Shown: positions 31,286 to 41,754 of the stretch, one piece after another
How positions within the stretch are numbered: position 1 is the first letter of the stretch
Layout: each line of letters begins with the position of its first letter
Origin: Amphimedon queenslandica
Taxonomy: Eukaryota; Porifera; Demospongiae; Haplosclerida; Niphatidae
NCBI RefSeq assembly: GCF_000090795.2
Contig: NW_003546269.1
Coordinates: 433,075-497,074 of the forward strand
Length of the DNA stretch: 64,000 nt
Direction of reading: 5' to 3'
The notes under the pieces: generated by a model
Database searches by the model: none
The model's input: only the letters and a program-made list of their open reading frames with translations
What the model was told of the DNA's origin: nothing
Made by a program: the position numbers and the translations under genes

Positions 31286-31494
31286 TTTAAAAGAAAAATT
31301 TCCTCACAATCCTCCAGCATGTACATGTATAGACAATAACACCCAAGTCAAGTTTTTTGGGCAATCCATATACCAGTACTTACATCTAACTGCAAATGCA
31401 TAGCTCAAATTTTTGTTTTTATTAAAAAAATTGCAAATGTGTAGCTCAAATTTCTATTTTTATAAAAGTATAGCAAGGGTAGCGAATAAAATAG

Positions 31495-32119
31495 TTAAAT
31501 CCAACACTTTTTAAGATTGTTTTTACATTCTTGAAGGTCATTGTCACAACCTACAATTTTTTCATTCACGTTTTCGTTCTTTTTCTGGCATTTTGCAAGT
31601 TCTACAAGCAATGATGATACGTTTCCAACCAGACCATCAATCTTCATCTCTTTTCTTTTATCTGCCTCATCATGCCTCATAATGTTAGACAATGCTGTTC
31701 TATCCTGTTCCTCTACTATACCCTTCAATTTCCCCAGTTGCATTTTGACCTCACCGCAATTAATGCTCTGTTCAAGTAGAGGTTTAATTGTTTCTAGTAA
31801 CACTTGATAGTTTGCCTCCATGACCTTTATTAGGCTATCTTTTTCATTAAGGTCTTTCCCTTTTGATGATAATTTAGCCTTACACCAAGTCAATTTGTGC
31901 TGCAATTCCTTCCTTTCTATGTCAGTGTCCCCACAAGTAGTACTGAGTAGTATAGCTAAACCAACAACAATAACTACAACTACTAGAAAGCCACGTCTAG
32001 TATTTCGATCTGCATTTTCTTCTTCTGTTAAATTCTAAAATGAACTGTTACATTAATTGATGTCTGATACACAACAAACATACTTCATCTTGGTTCCTGC
32101 CCTTCATTGGTCTCCCCAT
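31495..32119 (-). CDS. Small membrane-anchored coiled-coil protein, paralog 2
   Basis: Exon 1 (from ATG 32119, MGRPMKGRNQDE) is spliced to exon 2 (32036 to the stop at 31495). Exon 2 has a membrane segment (GFLVVVVIVVGLAILL) followed by a coiled coil and the family ending NLKKCWI. Blocks shared with paralog 1 include KLKGIVEEQDRTALSNIMRH versus KLQGKIEEQEKTAMSNFLAH, and the R(K)E(MK)KID(GD)LV stretch. Gene structure (tiny first exon, donor gtatg, one short intron) is the same in all three paralogs. Function unknown. Confidence 0.6.
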
Positions 32120-32300
32120 CCCAATTTTGTAAACAACTTACAATGCATACACCCAAGTACATCAACAGTGTTGTAACTGTATCTATGGTGACATACACGT
32201 GAGCATGACTTGCAATGAATAATTGTCATTAACAAGGTTATTATAAACGCCCACAAGTATGTTAGTCATTCAAAACTCAAAAGTTCAAAACAAGTAGATA

Positions 32301-32965
32301 TCAAAACCAAGTTTTACGAAGTTTGTTTTCACAATCCATATGTTTCTCATACATATTCTCCTTCTGACTTTGACATCGTTCGAAATCTTTGGTCAATGAC
32401 GTTACGTCTTTAAGCAGAACATCAATCTTTTTTTCTTTCTCTTTAATAGTCTCCGCACATGAAAAAACGTTGGCAGCTGCTGTTTTCTCTTTTTCTTCTA
32501 ATCTTCCTTGCAATTTCCCCATTTGTAATTTCACCTCTGTCTCATTCACAGCACTCATTCGTTTAATGCAATCATCCAGCATATTCAGAAATTTATCTTG
32601 TCGACTAAGCTGAGCAACATAAATCTCTATTCTTGACTCTTTTTCTGCAAGGGATCTTTCATACTCTTTCTGATTTAATGCTATTTCATTGTCTCTTTCT
32701 GCTAGATTCTTCTTGCACTCAATTAATGTACGATTCAATGAGTCTAATTCTTCAATTGTTGACAGCTTATTCTTTTCTATCCATGTATATATAATTATTA
32801 AAGAATAGAGCAACACCAATCACAACAGCAACAAATACAGCCATTATTGCATATCTATTCATGTTTCCCTGCCTTTCTTCGTTCAAATTCTATATGTTTA
32901 AAGAAGCATTAATAGTTTTACTAAAATTTAAAGCTTACTTCATTTCCACCCTCGGCCTCCATCAT
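32301..32965 (-). pseudogene. Membrane coiled-coil paralog 3 with a frameshift in the membrane segment
   Basis: Exon 1 (ATG 32965, MMEAEGGNE) joins exon 2 in frame with NLNEERQGNMNRYAIMAVF, but this frame stops after FFNNYIYMDRKE. The coiled-coil part (WIEKNKLSTIEELDSLNRTL to LRKTWF) continues in the next frame. Compared with paralog 1, the bases around 32785-32797 carry about 4 extra nt in a TATA run, so a microsatellite-type insertion is the likely cause. The downstream frame of about 170 codons is otherwise undamaged. The break is therefore recent, or it is an assembly error, or translation starts internally. Confidence 0.6.
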
Positions 32966-33094
32966 TTAAAATGTGGGTGGTATTGAACAACATGAACAAT
33001 GGATTAATCATTTCTATGTACTGGAATTATTATTATTAATTAATTATTAATTCAGACCAGTCAGCCACACCCTTTTTCTGACACGTGCTGCTCC

Positions 33095-34045
33095 ATGGTC
33101 TCTAACTTCTCTTCTTTCTCTTCCTATCCACTGCACACTGATGCTGGTTTCATTCTCCAGCAATGGGAGGCTACACTGAGGACTAGGCAACTACACAGCA
33201 ACAGAAAACCCAAACTAAATGAACTAATGACTCTAATGAAGTCAGCTGAAGATCACGTGAGCAAACTAAAGACCCTACATAAACAACTAAGCTCCTCTGA
33301 AACAACTGCTACAGCTGCAATACCACTTTGGAGTGAAGTGATGGAGAGACGTCAATCACTGGAAACAACACTTGATGTATTTACACCTCAAACATGCCGT
33401 TACATGAAGAGAAGATTAAACCGATATGAAAGAAAGAAGCTAAAAAGAAAGAGAGAGGAGGATGAGCGAGAGAGAGAAAATGACGTCAAATCAAACAAAG
33501 TCAAAGAATGGTTTGACAAGAAATGTAAAGAACAGCTGAGAGCTCGTCTAGAGAAAGCAGTAGAGGAATCAGCATCTGATTCACTCACAGCTGTAAAGAG
33601 CAAAAAAGACGACATCATCTATTACTCTAATTTATTAAGTTCTCTTAAAGATCTAAGGGAACACCGAAGATCAAAGAGAGACAAAGGTGACCTCCCTCCT
33701 GTGGAAGAAGACGAGGCATTTACTGAGAACTGTGTCAAATTAGAGAGTATACTGAGCAAGTATACTGAGATATACAAGAAGGAGGAGCATGCGCTACGAG
33801 TGATGATGTCGGAGAGAGTGGACAGTGCCATAACTGATCAGTTTGGTAGAAAAACCACTAGAGACAAAGTGAGAATAATGTCCACTGATGAATTTTATAA
33901 CACAAAAGATCCTGACATAATCGAAGAAAGGCGATTAGAATGGAACAAATATCTTTCAATTAGAGGGACACCCCTCCCACTTTTACCCGTAGAAGCCCCG
34001 CCCCCTAGCAACGAAACATGGAGTTACTATCTCAAAGAGAAATGA
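33095..34045 (+). CDS. PDCD7: PDCD7-like U11/U12 snRNP 59K protein, copy 2
   Basis: A 316-residue, one-exon frame colinear with copy 1 (30144-31094), without insertions. The few differences (for example RYMKRRLNRYK versus RYMKRRLNRYE, ARDKMKI versus TRDKVRI, LLPIEA versus LLPVEA) are scattered, and both frames are intact. The 3' flank remains nearly identical for about 190 bp into the last GMPS exon, which converges from the other strand. The family assignment is the same as for copy 1. Which copy is ancestral is not clear, but this one sits beside the complete GMPS gene. Confidence 0.7.
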   Translation: MVSNFSSFSSYPLHTDAGFILQQWEATLRTRQLHSNRKPKLNELMTLMKSAEDHVSKLKTLHKQLSSSETTATAAIPLWSEVMERRQSLETTLDVFTPQTCRYMKRRLNRYERKKLKRKREEDERERENDVKSNKVKEWFDKKCKEQLRARLEKAVEESASDSLTAVKSKKDDIIYYSNLLSSLKDLREHRRSKRDKGDLPPVEEDEAFTENCVKLESILSKYTEIYKKEEHALRVMMSERVDSAITDQFGRKTTRDKVRIMSTDEFYNTKDPDIIEERRLEWNKYLSIRGTPLPLLPVEAPPPSNETWSYYLKEK

Positions 34046-34132
34046 GGGTGTATAATTTATAATTTAAACTCTAATAATTTAATTCTATATAATTGTCAAT
34101 TATAATACACTAGCGAGGGATCGGTATGGGAC

Positions 34133-37100
34133 TCATTCCCATTCTGTGGTTCCGGGCGGTTTAGGAGTGAGATCATAGAGAACACGAGATAAGCCTGGGA
34201 CCTGCTTTATGGCAGCAACCATTTCATCTAACACCTACAAAACAATTTAAAAGAAAATATTTAGAAACTTTACGATACAGCAAATACATGTCTTTTTAAA
34301 TAGAAGAAGGGCTACCACAAATTAATACATGTAGTAATAATAATAATATCAACCACACCCATTAATAATTAATCAGTATTGACCACACCCAATAATTATT
34401 ATCGGTATTACCTGTAGTGGTATGTGTTCCCCAGGCATGGCTGGTACTCCAGTCATGAAGTCGCAAGTGACGAAAGGTCTCAATACAACTGAGCGCTGAC
34501 ACGAGGGGAAGGCAGCAATCTCTTGATAGTTACGATCAAAATGAATCGGGATTAGTACTACAGGCATCTGACTGATAGACCCCATTAAACCTATGAAATA
34601 AAGATTGTCATACTTGACTATGATCCGCTTTGCTATTATAGTTATATTTCAATATCTTATTATTATTTATGCCTTTTAAAAGGGAACTGAGCCCTTAAAC
34701 TATTTTATTATAAAGAAAAAAGTGAGCAACAAGGAAATAGTTATTGACAAAAGTTATTTTATTTATGCTTGAAAATTGTTTATCTTTAGAGCAACCTTTT
34801 AACTGCACATAAAGTAATGTTATTTAACTTACCATGTGATGCAAGGACGCTATGGGCTTGGTGATCAGCCTCTCTTAGTGTTGCTATAATCCCAGTTGTC
34901 AAATGAGTGGGAGTGACGTCACAGACCGGCCCGTATATGGCCTTTCCAAAACCCCATACAACTCTATGAAGGACAATAAATGGAAGTATACATATACATG
35001 TATGTACATGCATATATAATCTTGTGCAATCAGGTTCACCTGTTAATAGTGTGGAGTATTTTAGGTAATAGTTTGGCTAGTTTCATTCTGTCCTTCCAAC
35101 TGAATTTGCTTTCGTCATCAGATGAAATGACAGCAGCATAACTATATGATCTGGAGTCACCCTAAACAATAACAGATCTAGTCTGTAAGAAGTTTCAGGC
35201 TTTCAGCCAATTCTAAACACATTTTGTCAAAATATGCTCATATCTGAAATTACCATAGGCTAATATAAGTGCATGTTTTACTCCAAAATTTAGCTCCTTT
35301 TTCAAATAATTTTAGCTCACCTGTACTCCAACAGTGTATATTGGTAATAAAGTGATGAAGTAAGTCAGTGAAGCTGAGAGCTCTGAGAGGAAAGCCTGAT
35401 CATTCGAGCTAGTGCAGTCTTGTATCATTGACAGGAACTGCAACACAGAACTAGGCTAATAAAACCAATAAAATAATAATTATTTGAAGATAAAAATAAT
35501 AATATAACATTATACACGTACCTTTTCTAGGCACTGTGCATAAGTGGCTATTGTATTCAAAATGGAGTTGATGGTTGAGAAATCTTCTCTAATAATAGCC
35601 TCTTCCTGACATATGATTCTAATGGCTAACCCAGGGCCTGGAAAAGGATGCCTGTTTACTATACTCTCTGGAATATCTGAGAGGTAAGGAAAGTCTATAA
35701 CATGTTATACAATGAGGCATATAAAATAAATTAATGTGCCTAATCAATTTGAATCATTATCTTAATGTATTTGTATTACCTAGTGAGAGTCCGAGCTGTC
35801 GTACTTCATCTTTATGAAAGTCGCTGAGTGGCTCTAGCACGAGTCCTTGTTTCCTTAGCTCTCGGACAAGAGGCGAGTCATTATGATGAGTCTTGATGAC
35901 GTGAGCATTAGCGCTCACTAGGGAAGAAGCCGATTCTATAAGATCAGGCCGTAGAGTACCTACATTAAAAAATTATTAAAAATTTACATAAATATTACTA
36001 ATTTAATTTTAGTCGTTACCTTGAGCAAGGAATATAGGTCTCTTTCCTTTTGAGTCCAGCTCTTTAAGCATTGAAGAGGCAAGGGTGACAAAAGCGTCTC
36101 CGATAATGTGACGCTTTTCCTCCGGGTTTATGACAGTGTTAAGGAGAGGCGTGGCCTGTCTGAAAATGCTCCCGTCTTTGTCCCTGTAGTTCATTATGGT
36201 GGAGGCAGAACTGAATCTAAGAGAAGCTCTTATTACTGAGAGAGAGAGAGAGAGAAAGAAGAAAATAAAATAAACTATTAAATGTATTTCTTATAAAATT
36301 AAATATAAGATTTATATATTTTTTATACAAAGTCTTACCTTGGGCTGAAATGCCTAGTCGTGCCAGTGATGCTACAACTTGCTCAATCTCGTTCTTCCTT
36401 AAGAATCCATTATCAATATGTACGGCAGTCACTTTATTTGGGCCCAACGCTTTTGATATAAGTGCTGTACTAACAGTACTGTCCACACCACCGCTGACGA
36501 GTGACTACCATATAAGGATAAAACGAGATTGAGAGTGGGTGTGCCTTACCAAGACATGCCCCTCCCCGACTTTGTCTCGAATGTATTCGAGACAAGACGC
36601 CTCACGACTTGAGAGATGATAAGAACCATGACAGCCACTGATCTGGATTGAGAAAGATATAATAATACATGCAGAGAATTTGCTTTTGGAGTAACTTTTA
36701 AAATTCATAAAAAATCAAATTTAAATCCGAATCGGCCCAAACTAGATATACAATATAAAAACATGTATATGTACCAGAAAACATTATAAAAATGAAGAAT
36801 TATCTCCTAGTCAATTTTGGCAAAATTTGGCCGAAGACCCTGTACTATAGTACAGGGACTTTAGCTCAATTTTTGAGTAACTTTAAAAATTCGTAAAAAA
36901 TCCAAATTTGATCGGAATCAGCTCAAACTTTCTACACAACATAAGAACATGTATATGTATCAGAAAACATTATAAAAATGAAGAATTCTCTCCTAGTCAT
37001 TTTTGGCAAAATTTGGCCGAAGACCCTGTACCATAGTACAGGGACTTTAGCTCAATTTTTGAGTAACTTTAAAAATTCGTAAAAAATCCAAATTTGATTG

Positions 37101-37466
37101 GAATCAGCTCAAACTTGCTACACAACATAAGAACATGTATATGCATCAGAAAACATTATAAAAATAGAATATTCTCTCCCAACTATTTTTGACAAAATAC
37201 CATGGATCAAAGTTTTCTACAAGCTCTATAGCTAAACATCACACACCTCATGAGTTGGCAAAAAGTTGAGCACTATACCAAAATATTGTGGGAAACCCAG
37301 GTTGCATACGTACCTGATAAAGAAAGTTTTTAAGAATTTGTCTGCCATTTATCGTGAGATCGACCTCAGGATGAAACTGGACGCCATACACAGGGTCAGT
37401 TATGTGATGTACAGCTGTTATGAGCTCACCAGACCAACCTATTGCCTTTAAACAATCCGGAACCTA

Positions 37467-37513
<47 letters not shown>

Positions 37514-37576
37514 TTATATTTTCTGTTTTGTTTAGTTTACTCTCTTCTCTTCTCATTAGTTCATCAATATTGATAC

Positions 37577-37608
<32 letters not shown>

Positions 37609-38414
37609 AATATTTAATACTGATACTGATTAAATGCAACACAGTAATGCTACTCTAAAATTCATAAATTAAAGTACATGTACACATACAATCTACAATT
37701 TACATAAGTATTACCGTTTTCACAGAGTCTCCATGTGTTAATAGGACCTGTTGATTCCTCTCCATTGATTCGAATAACGAATTATTATCAGTCTCAAGGA
37801 TCACTTCAAACTGACCGTCCTCTCTCATCATCCCCTTCGAGACCTCCCCACCATAATGCTTGATGATCGTGTGGAAACCGTAGCAAATCCCAAGGATGGG
37901 AACGCCCAGTGAGAATATGTTTGGATCATAATGGATAGGGGAGGAGTCATTTACACTGTTACCGCTCCCACTAATGATTAGTGCCCTAATGGTGGGATTT
38001 TTAAAATACCATATAAGTGGGTTCTTTCAAAAAATAGCATCTGTAGTTTTTAATTTTTGCAAATTTCATTTTAAAATTCATAAAATCATTGCAAATTACA
38101 CCCCTTAAAAACCACTTATACAGTAATTATGATAAGTTTCTTAACACTCATAATATATTTTCATAATATAATATATTGTACTTGAGGTTGTTGTGGTACA
38201 GTTCTTCAGCTGATGTCTCTAGTGGGAAGATTATGGTGTTCACATTCAATTCTCTGACTCTTCTATCGATCACCTGCAGGATGAAGGATCATAAAATAAA
38301 AGGACATTATTTATGCGTCTCCTTTGCCTTTCCATATTGAGCTCCAGCGTCCAGTATAGCCACAAGCTCCTGGACCTCCTCGTCAGGCTTAGCAGACTCA
38401 CTAGTTGCAGCCAT
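34133..38414 (-). CDS. GMPS: GMP synthase (glutamine-hydrolysing)
   Basis: GMPS converts XMP to GMP using ATP and glutamine. The gene starts at ATG 38414 ([20 protein letters not shown], then LDAGAQYGK). The class I glutamine amidotransferase domain shows LGICYGF with the nucleophilic Cys (about 37.88 kb) and GVQFHPEVD with the catalytic His/Glu (about 37.37 kb). The ATP pyrophosphatase domain has the PP-loop SGGVDSTV (about 36.5 kb) and [15 protein letters not shown] (about 36.4 kb). The C-terminus is [20 protein letters not shown] plus Glu and the stop. At least ten exons are visible. One intron holds a tandem array of the dispersed palindrome repeat. The last exon was copied to 31183-31285. 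Confidence 0.92.
36690..37200 (+). repeat. Palindrome repeat, ~3 tandem copies in a GMPS intron
   Basis: Units of about 184 bp with palindromes near 36838 (CCCTGTACTATAGTACAGGG) and 37024 (one base changed to CCATAG). GAATCAGCTCAAACTTGCTA is shared with the PREB-intron array. The orientation is plus although the host gene is minus. Confidence 0.88.
37469..37513. repeat. (TAA)n microsatellite
   Basis: About fifteen uninterrupted TAA units in a GMPS intron. A complementary (TTA)n run lies at about 37579-37606, so the two could pair. Confidence 0.9.
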
Positions 38415-38547
38415 GTGTAATGTGGGTGTGGCTAGGAACGCCCACATGTAAGAAACTCTACCCACGTGTTGTCACGTGGGAAACTTCCTCTATGGTTTTA
38501 AAATGAAAATATTTAAAAATGATTTTTAAAAATAAAAACAATTATCA

Positions 38548-40098
38548 TTACTGATCATGACCTGCAGTGAATAAAACCATTTCATTTGAAGCTGTCTCAT
38601 TAGACATATCAACAAATGGTAAAGATGAATCCAGTAGCAGTATAAAAACTCTATCCAGCTTCCTTGTTACTTTGTTTAAAATTTTTGGCCTCCATCTCCT
38701 CCATACTAGTAAAAAATAAATGGGTATACCAGAAATAAGTAGCATTAATGGAGCGAGTAAGTAGATTCTCTCATTGGATACTAGAAAAATAGGCACAACA
38801 GCAAGGAATGCAAAAGTGAGTGCCATCAGTATGGGTATTACAAACCACACTTTAAAAGGTCTGTGTTCCTCTCTTCTAGTGATTCTCATTATTAGCAAAC
38901 CCACAAATACAAGTGTAGAATTTATTGCTCCCAATATAGTGAGCCCGTCAATTAATCTACCAATACTTCCAGCTATCATTAGTAGAAATGCAGTTATGAC
39001 TCCTTGAATTATTACTGCCACTATTGGTGTCTGAAACTTATTGTGTATCAAACCAAAGACATTCATTAAGTTCCCATCGCGTGCAGTCGTGAAGGCTATC
39101 CTAGAGCCTGAAAATACTCCAGCAGTGGCAGACCCAATTGTTGATATAGCTACCATTAGTGGTATGATTACTAGTCCAGCATCACCGAGTGTACTTTGGG
39201 CTAGCGTTAGAGCTGTAGCAGGAGAAGAGAGCAATTCACTTTTACTGAGTCCTGCAAAATAAGCAATGTTGACTGATAAATAACAGACAGTTACACAAGG
39301 GACTCCTATGAGAACTCCAAGCAATAAATTCCTTTTCGAATTCTTGTTTTCTTCAACGGTATATCCGATTCCATTCCAACCGTCGTACGAGAAAGTCACC
39401 GAATAGCAAGCAAGTACGATTTCACCCACGCATGTGCTAGTGCCTTCAAAAGAGGATGTAAAATTGTTATTGTGGTCTCCTTTCGCAAGCTGCCGTATTC
39501 CAAGAGACGTTACAAAAAGAAGGGCCAGGACTTTGGCTACGGCCGTTATATTGACAAAAATTGCAGTGTATCTTAGACTATAGACATTGATTAGGGTAAT
39601 AAACGTGATGGCAGCAAGTGCACATAATTTAACGGAGACGTCAGGAGGCGTCTCCCCACCGGCCACGGCTTGCATAAAGTATCTACCGCAAGCCAAAACA
39701 ATGACGGCATTACTTGATGGCATAATAAAGAATACGTGTGTCCACGAGAAGAGAAAACTTAGTAGATTGCCACAAACCACAGACGCCGGTTTTTTCCTTT
39801 TGAAAGTGTATGCTTCCTTCAAGTATGCATACTCTGCCCCTGAGTTCCTAATCATGTTCCCCAACTCTACGTAACATAGTCCCCCTCCTATTGAAAGGAA
39901 TCCACCTGCTGTCCATAGTATCAATGCTAGCCCAAAGGAGCCAGAATAGAGTAGCACACGGGAGGGAGTGATGAATATACCAGATCCAATGATTCTTCCT
40001 ATCACCAGTGATACTGTGCTGAATAGGGTCAGTTCTTTCTTCAGTGATACTGGATGACTACTAGTGTTCTCTGTGTCTTCGTCCGAGGACGATTCCAT
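38548..40098 (-). CDS. SLC7-family (LAT-type) amino acid transporter
   Basis: The one-exon, 516-residue protein has about twelve hydrophobic segments and the APC-superfamily start SLVIGRIIGSGIFITPSRVL in helix 1. Family blocks include GALCYVEL-like GGLCYVELGNMIRNSGAEYA, the helix 6 region FSYDGWNGIGYTVEE, and GSRIAFTTARDGNLMNVFG. These place it with the light chains of heteromeric amino acid transporters (LAT/b0,+AT) rather than the longer CATs. The loop after helix 3 (FFIMPSSNAVIVLACGRYF) has no obvious counterpart of the Cys that bonds to the 4F2 heavy chain, although a Cys is present further on. Pairing is therefore uncertain. The substrate cannot be assigned. Confidence 0.88.
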   Translation of the reverse strand: MESSSDEDTENTSSHPVSLKKELTLFSTVSLVIGRIIGSGIFITPSRVLLYSGSFGLALILWTAGGFLSIGGGLCYVELGNMIRNSGAEYAYLKEAYTFKRKKPASVVCGNLLSFLFSWTHVFFIMPSSNAVIVLACGRYFMQAVAGGETPPDVSVKLCALAAITFITLINVYSLRYTAIFVNITAVAKVLALLFVTSLGIRQLAKGDHNNNFTSSFEGTSTCVGEIVLACYSVTFSYDGWNGIGYTVEENKNSKRNLLLGVLIGVPCVTVCYLSVNIAYFAGLSKSELLSSPATALTLAQSTLGDAGLVIIPLMVAISTIGSATAGVFSGSRIAFTTARDGNLMNVFGLIHNKFQTPIVAVIIQGVITAFLLMIAGSIGRLIDGLTILGAINSTLVFVGLLIMRITRREEHRPFKVWFVIPILMALTFAFLAVVPIFLVSNERIYLLAPLMLLISGIPIYFLLVWRRWRPKILNKVTRKLDRVFILLLDSSLPFVDMSNETASNEMVLFTAGHDQ

Positions 40099-40480
40099 CT
40101 CATATTATTATCGTTTTCTCCTCCTTTCTGGCCAAATTCTTGTGGATTTCTGCTTTTCTTTTAAAATACCAGTATTACTCCGTATTCTTTGGGTATACTA
40201 CATATTATGCCCCACCCAATAACACGTGCAATCACGTGTATTGATGTTACTCATTCAAAATTGAAAAAATCTATTGTCAGTCTGCATAGACTACAGTCTG
40301 CATGCACTAGGAGCAGATTTAACAAGAGAAAAGGTATGAAATGTTAATTTTATGTGGATTATAAATCAAAAATAATATAAAATGTAAATATTATTATTTT
40401 ATAATAATATTAATAGCATCATAGCATAGATCATTAATTTTTTGTTCTTTGATCAGGCTGATCTATATAAACGAGTGTCT
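40099..40480. other. Intergenic spacer between SLC7 and the actin-related gene
   Basis: This AT-rich spacer with two CACGTG E-box hexamers (about 40222 and 40234) sits upstream of the SLC7 start. No gene or repeat was recognised. Confidence 0.4.
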
Positions 40481-41587
40481 TCAGTTGCTGTGGGAGCATT
40501 TCTTATGCACAATAGATGGTCCTCTCTCCTCATACTCCTCTTTCAGTATCCACATATCCTGGAAAGAGGAGAGAGACGAAAGGAGCGATCCTCCAGCCCA
40601 AACGCTGAACTTTCTCTCCGGAGGGCATACCATTTCAATATTAACGGTAGAAGGAGATATAAGGAAAAGCTCCTTCTCCAATCGATCAGTAAACCCAGTG
40701 AGTAGAGTATTGCCTCCAGAGACCACTATGTTTCCATATAAATCTCGTCTCACTGCCATATCACATTTATTTATTGAGTTTAGTATGCTTTGATGGAATC
40801 CACTATAAGGTAGACCTACCAGTGAAGGTTGGAATAGTGCCTCTGCACATCGGAACCTCTCGCTTCCAAGTGTGATTTGACGCCCATCTGGTAGCTCGTA
40901 GTTCTTCTCAAGCTCTTGCTCGCTTTTAGCTGATTCTTCATCCGGGGAAATTGCAGCGTAGCAGAGTTTCTCTTTAATATCTGGAGCCATTTCTTTCTCG
41001 CTGGGAGTTTCAAGATAGTACCCTCTTTCAGTCATTAGGCGTAGCAGGTAGTCGGTGAGGTCACAGCCACTGAGGTGAAGTCGCAGTATTGCATGAGGCA
41101 GAGCAACCCCTTCACATATTGGGACAATGCTGGTAACTCCCTCACCAGAATCAAGTACAATGCCATTGGTTCTACCGGCAGAGATGAGACTGAGGAGTGG
41201 CTGGAGCGATATGTATGTTGCTGGTACACTGAAAGTCTCAAACATTATTTGAGCAATTTTCTCTCTGTTTGCACGTGGGTTGAGTGGAGGCTCTGTTAGT
41301 AGTACAGGGTGCTCATCTGGAGGGATCCTTAGTTCATTGTACAGCGCACAGTGCCATATCTTTTCCATGTTGTCCCAGTCCTTTATGATCCCACGCTCTA
41401 TTGGAAACTTGATGTCATAGAGGTCACGTCTTTTAAGTGGTTCCTCCCCAACTTGCTCTCCTGCACTTTTGGATTGTTTCGAAATGCCAACAGCTGAAGG
41501 GAGGACTGCCCTTGGATTATCATCACCAGAAAATCCGACTTTAATGGACCTTGTACCATTGTCAATAACTATTGCAGAAGTTTCCAT
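40481..41587 (-). CDS. Divergent actin-related protein
   Basis: From ATG 41587 (METSAIVIDNGTRSIKVGFS) the frame encodes about 368 residues of actin fold without introns. The phosphate 1 loop (IDNGTRSIKVGFSGDD), phosphate 2 loop (VLDSGEGVTSIVP), adenosine motif (VVSGGNTLLTGFTDRLEKEL) and the end GPSIVHKKC are all present, so nucleotide binding is likely. The sequence departs strongly from conventional actin, including an extra acidic stretch (EESAKSEQELEKNYELPDGR aligned at the usual YELPDGQ position) and a short C-terminal tail (SHSN). An upstream in-frame ATG at 41659 would add 24 residues encoded by short tandem repeats. I prefer the inner start because it aligns with actins. It is probably a sponge-specific actin-like protein, not one of the standard ARP1-11. 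Confidence 0.85.
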   Translation of the reverse strand: METSAIVIDNGTRSIKVGFSGDDNPRAVLPSAVGISKQSKSAGEQVGEEPLKRRDLYDIKFPIERGIIKDWDNMEKIWHCALYNELRIPPDEHPVLLTEPPLNPRANREKIAQIMFETFSVPATYISLQPLLSLISAGRTNGIVLDSGEGVTSIVPICEGVALPHAILRLHLSGCDLTDYLLRLMTERGYYLETPSEKEMAPDIKEKLCYAAISPDEESAKSEQELEKNYELPDGRQITLGSERFRCAEALFQPSLVGLPYSGFHQSILNSINKCDMAVRRDLYGNIVVSGGNTLLTGFTDRLEKELFLISPSTVNIEMVCPPERKFSVWAGGSLLSSLSSFQDMWILKEEYEERGPSIVHKKCSHSN

Positions 41588-41589
41588 TG

Positions 41590-41645
41590 CTAAACGGAAA
41601 CGCCCACTTTCTCTGTGACGCCCACTTTCTCGGAAACGCCCACGT
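41590..41645. repeat. Short tandem repeat at the actin-related gene 5' end
   Basis: Three near copies of a 17-18 bp unit (CGCCCACTTTCTC plus GGAAA or TGTGA) lie just upstream of the chosen start. They generate the RFRESGRHRESGRFR-like reading if the upstream ATG is used. Confidence 0.7.
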
Positions 41646-41754
41646 AAACAATTAATCATTCATGAGCTCAGCTATTTAATATTCATTTATCATTAAAATT
41701 AGGTTATTAACTGATTAATTATTCATTTCCACGTGCCCTAGTTTTTCAGCCATT

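Noticed and set aside
41588-41659. Upstream ATG extending the actin-related protein by 24 residues
   Set aside because: The extension is encoded by short tandem repeats and has no counterpart in actins. The inner ATG at 41587 aligns with the family start.
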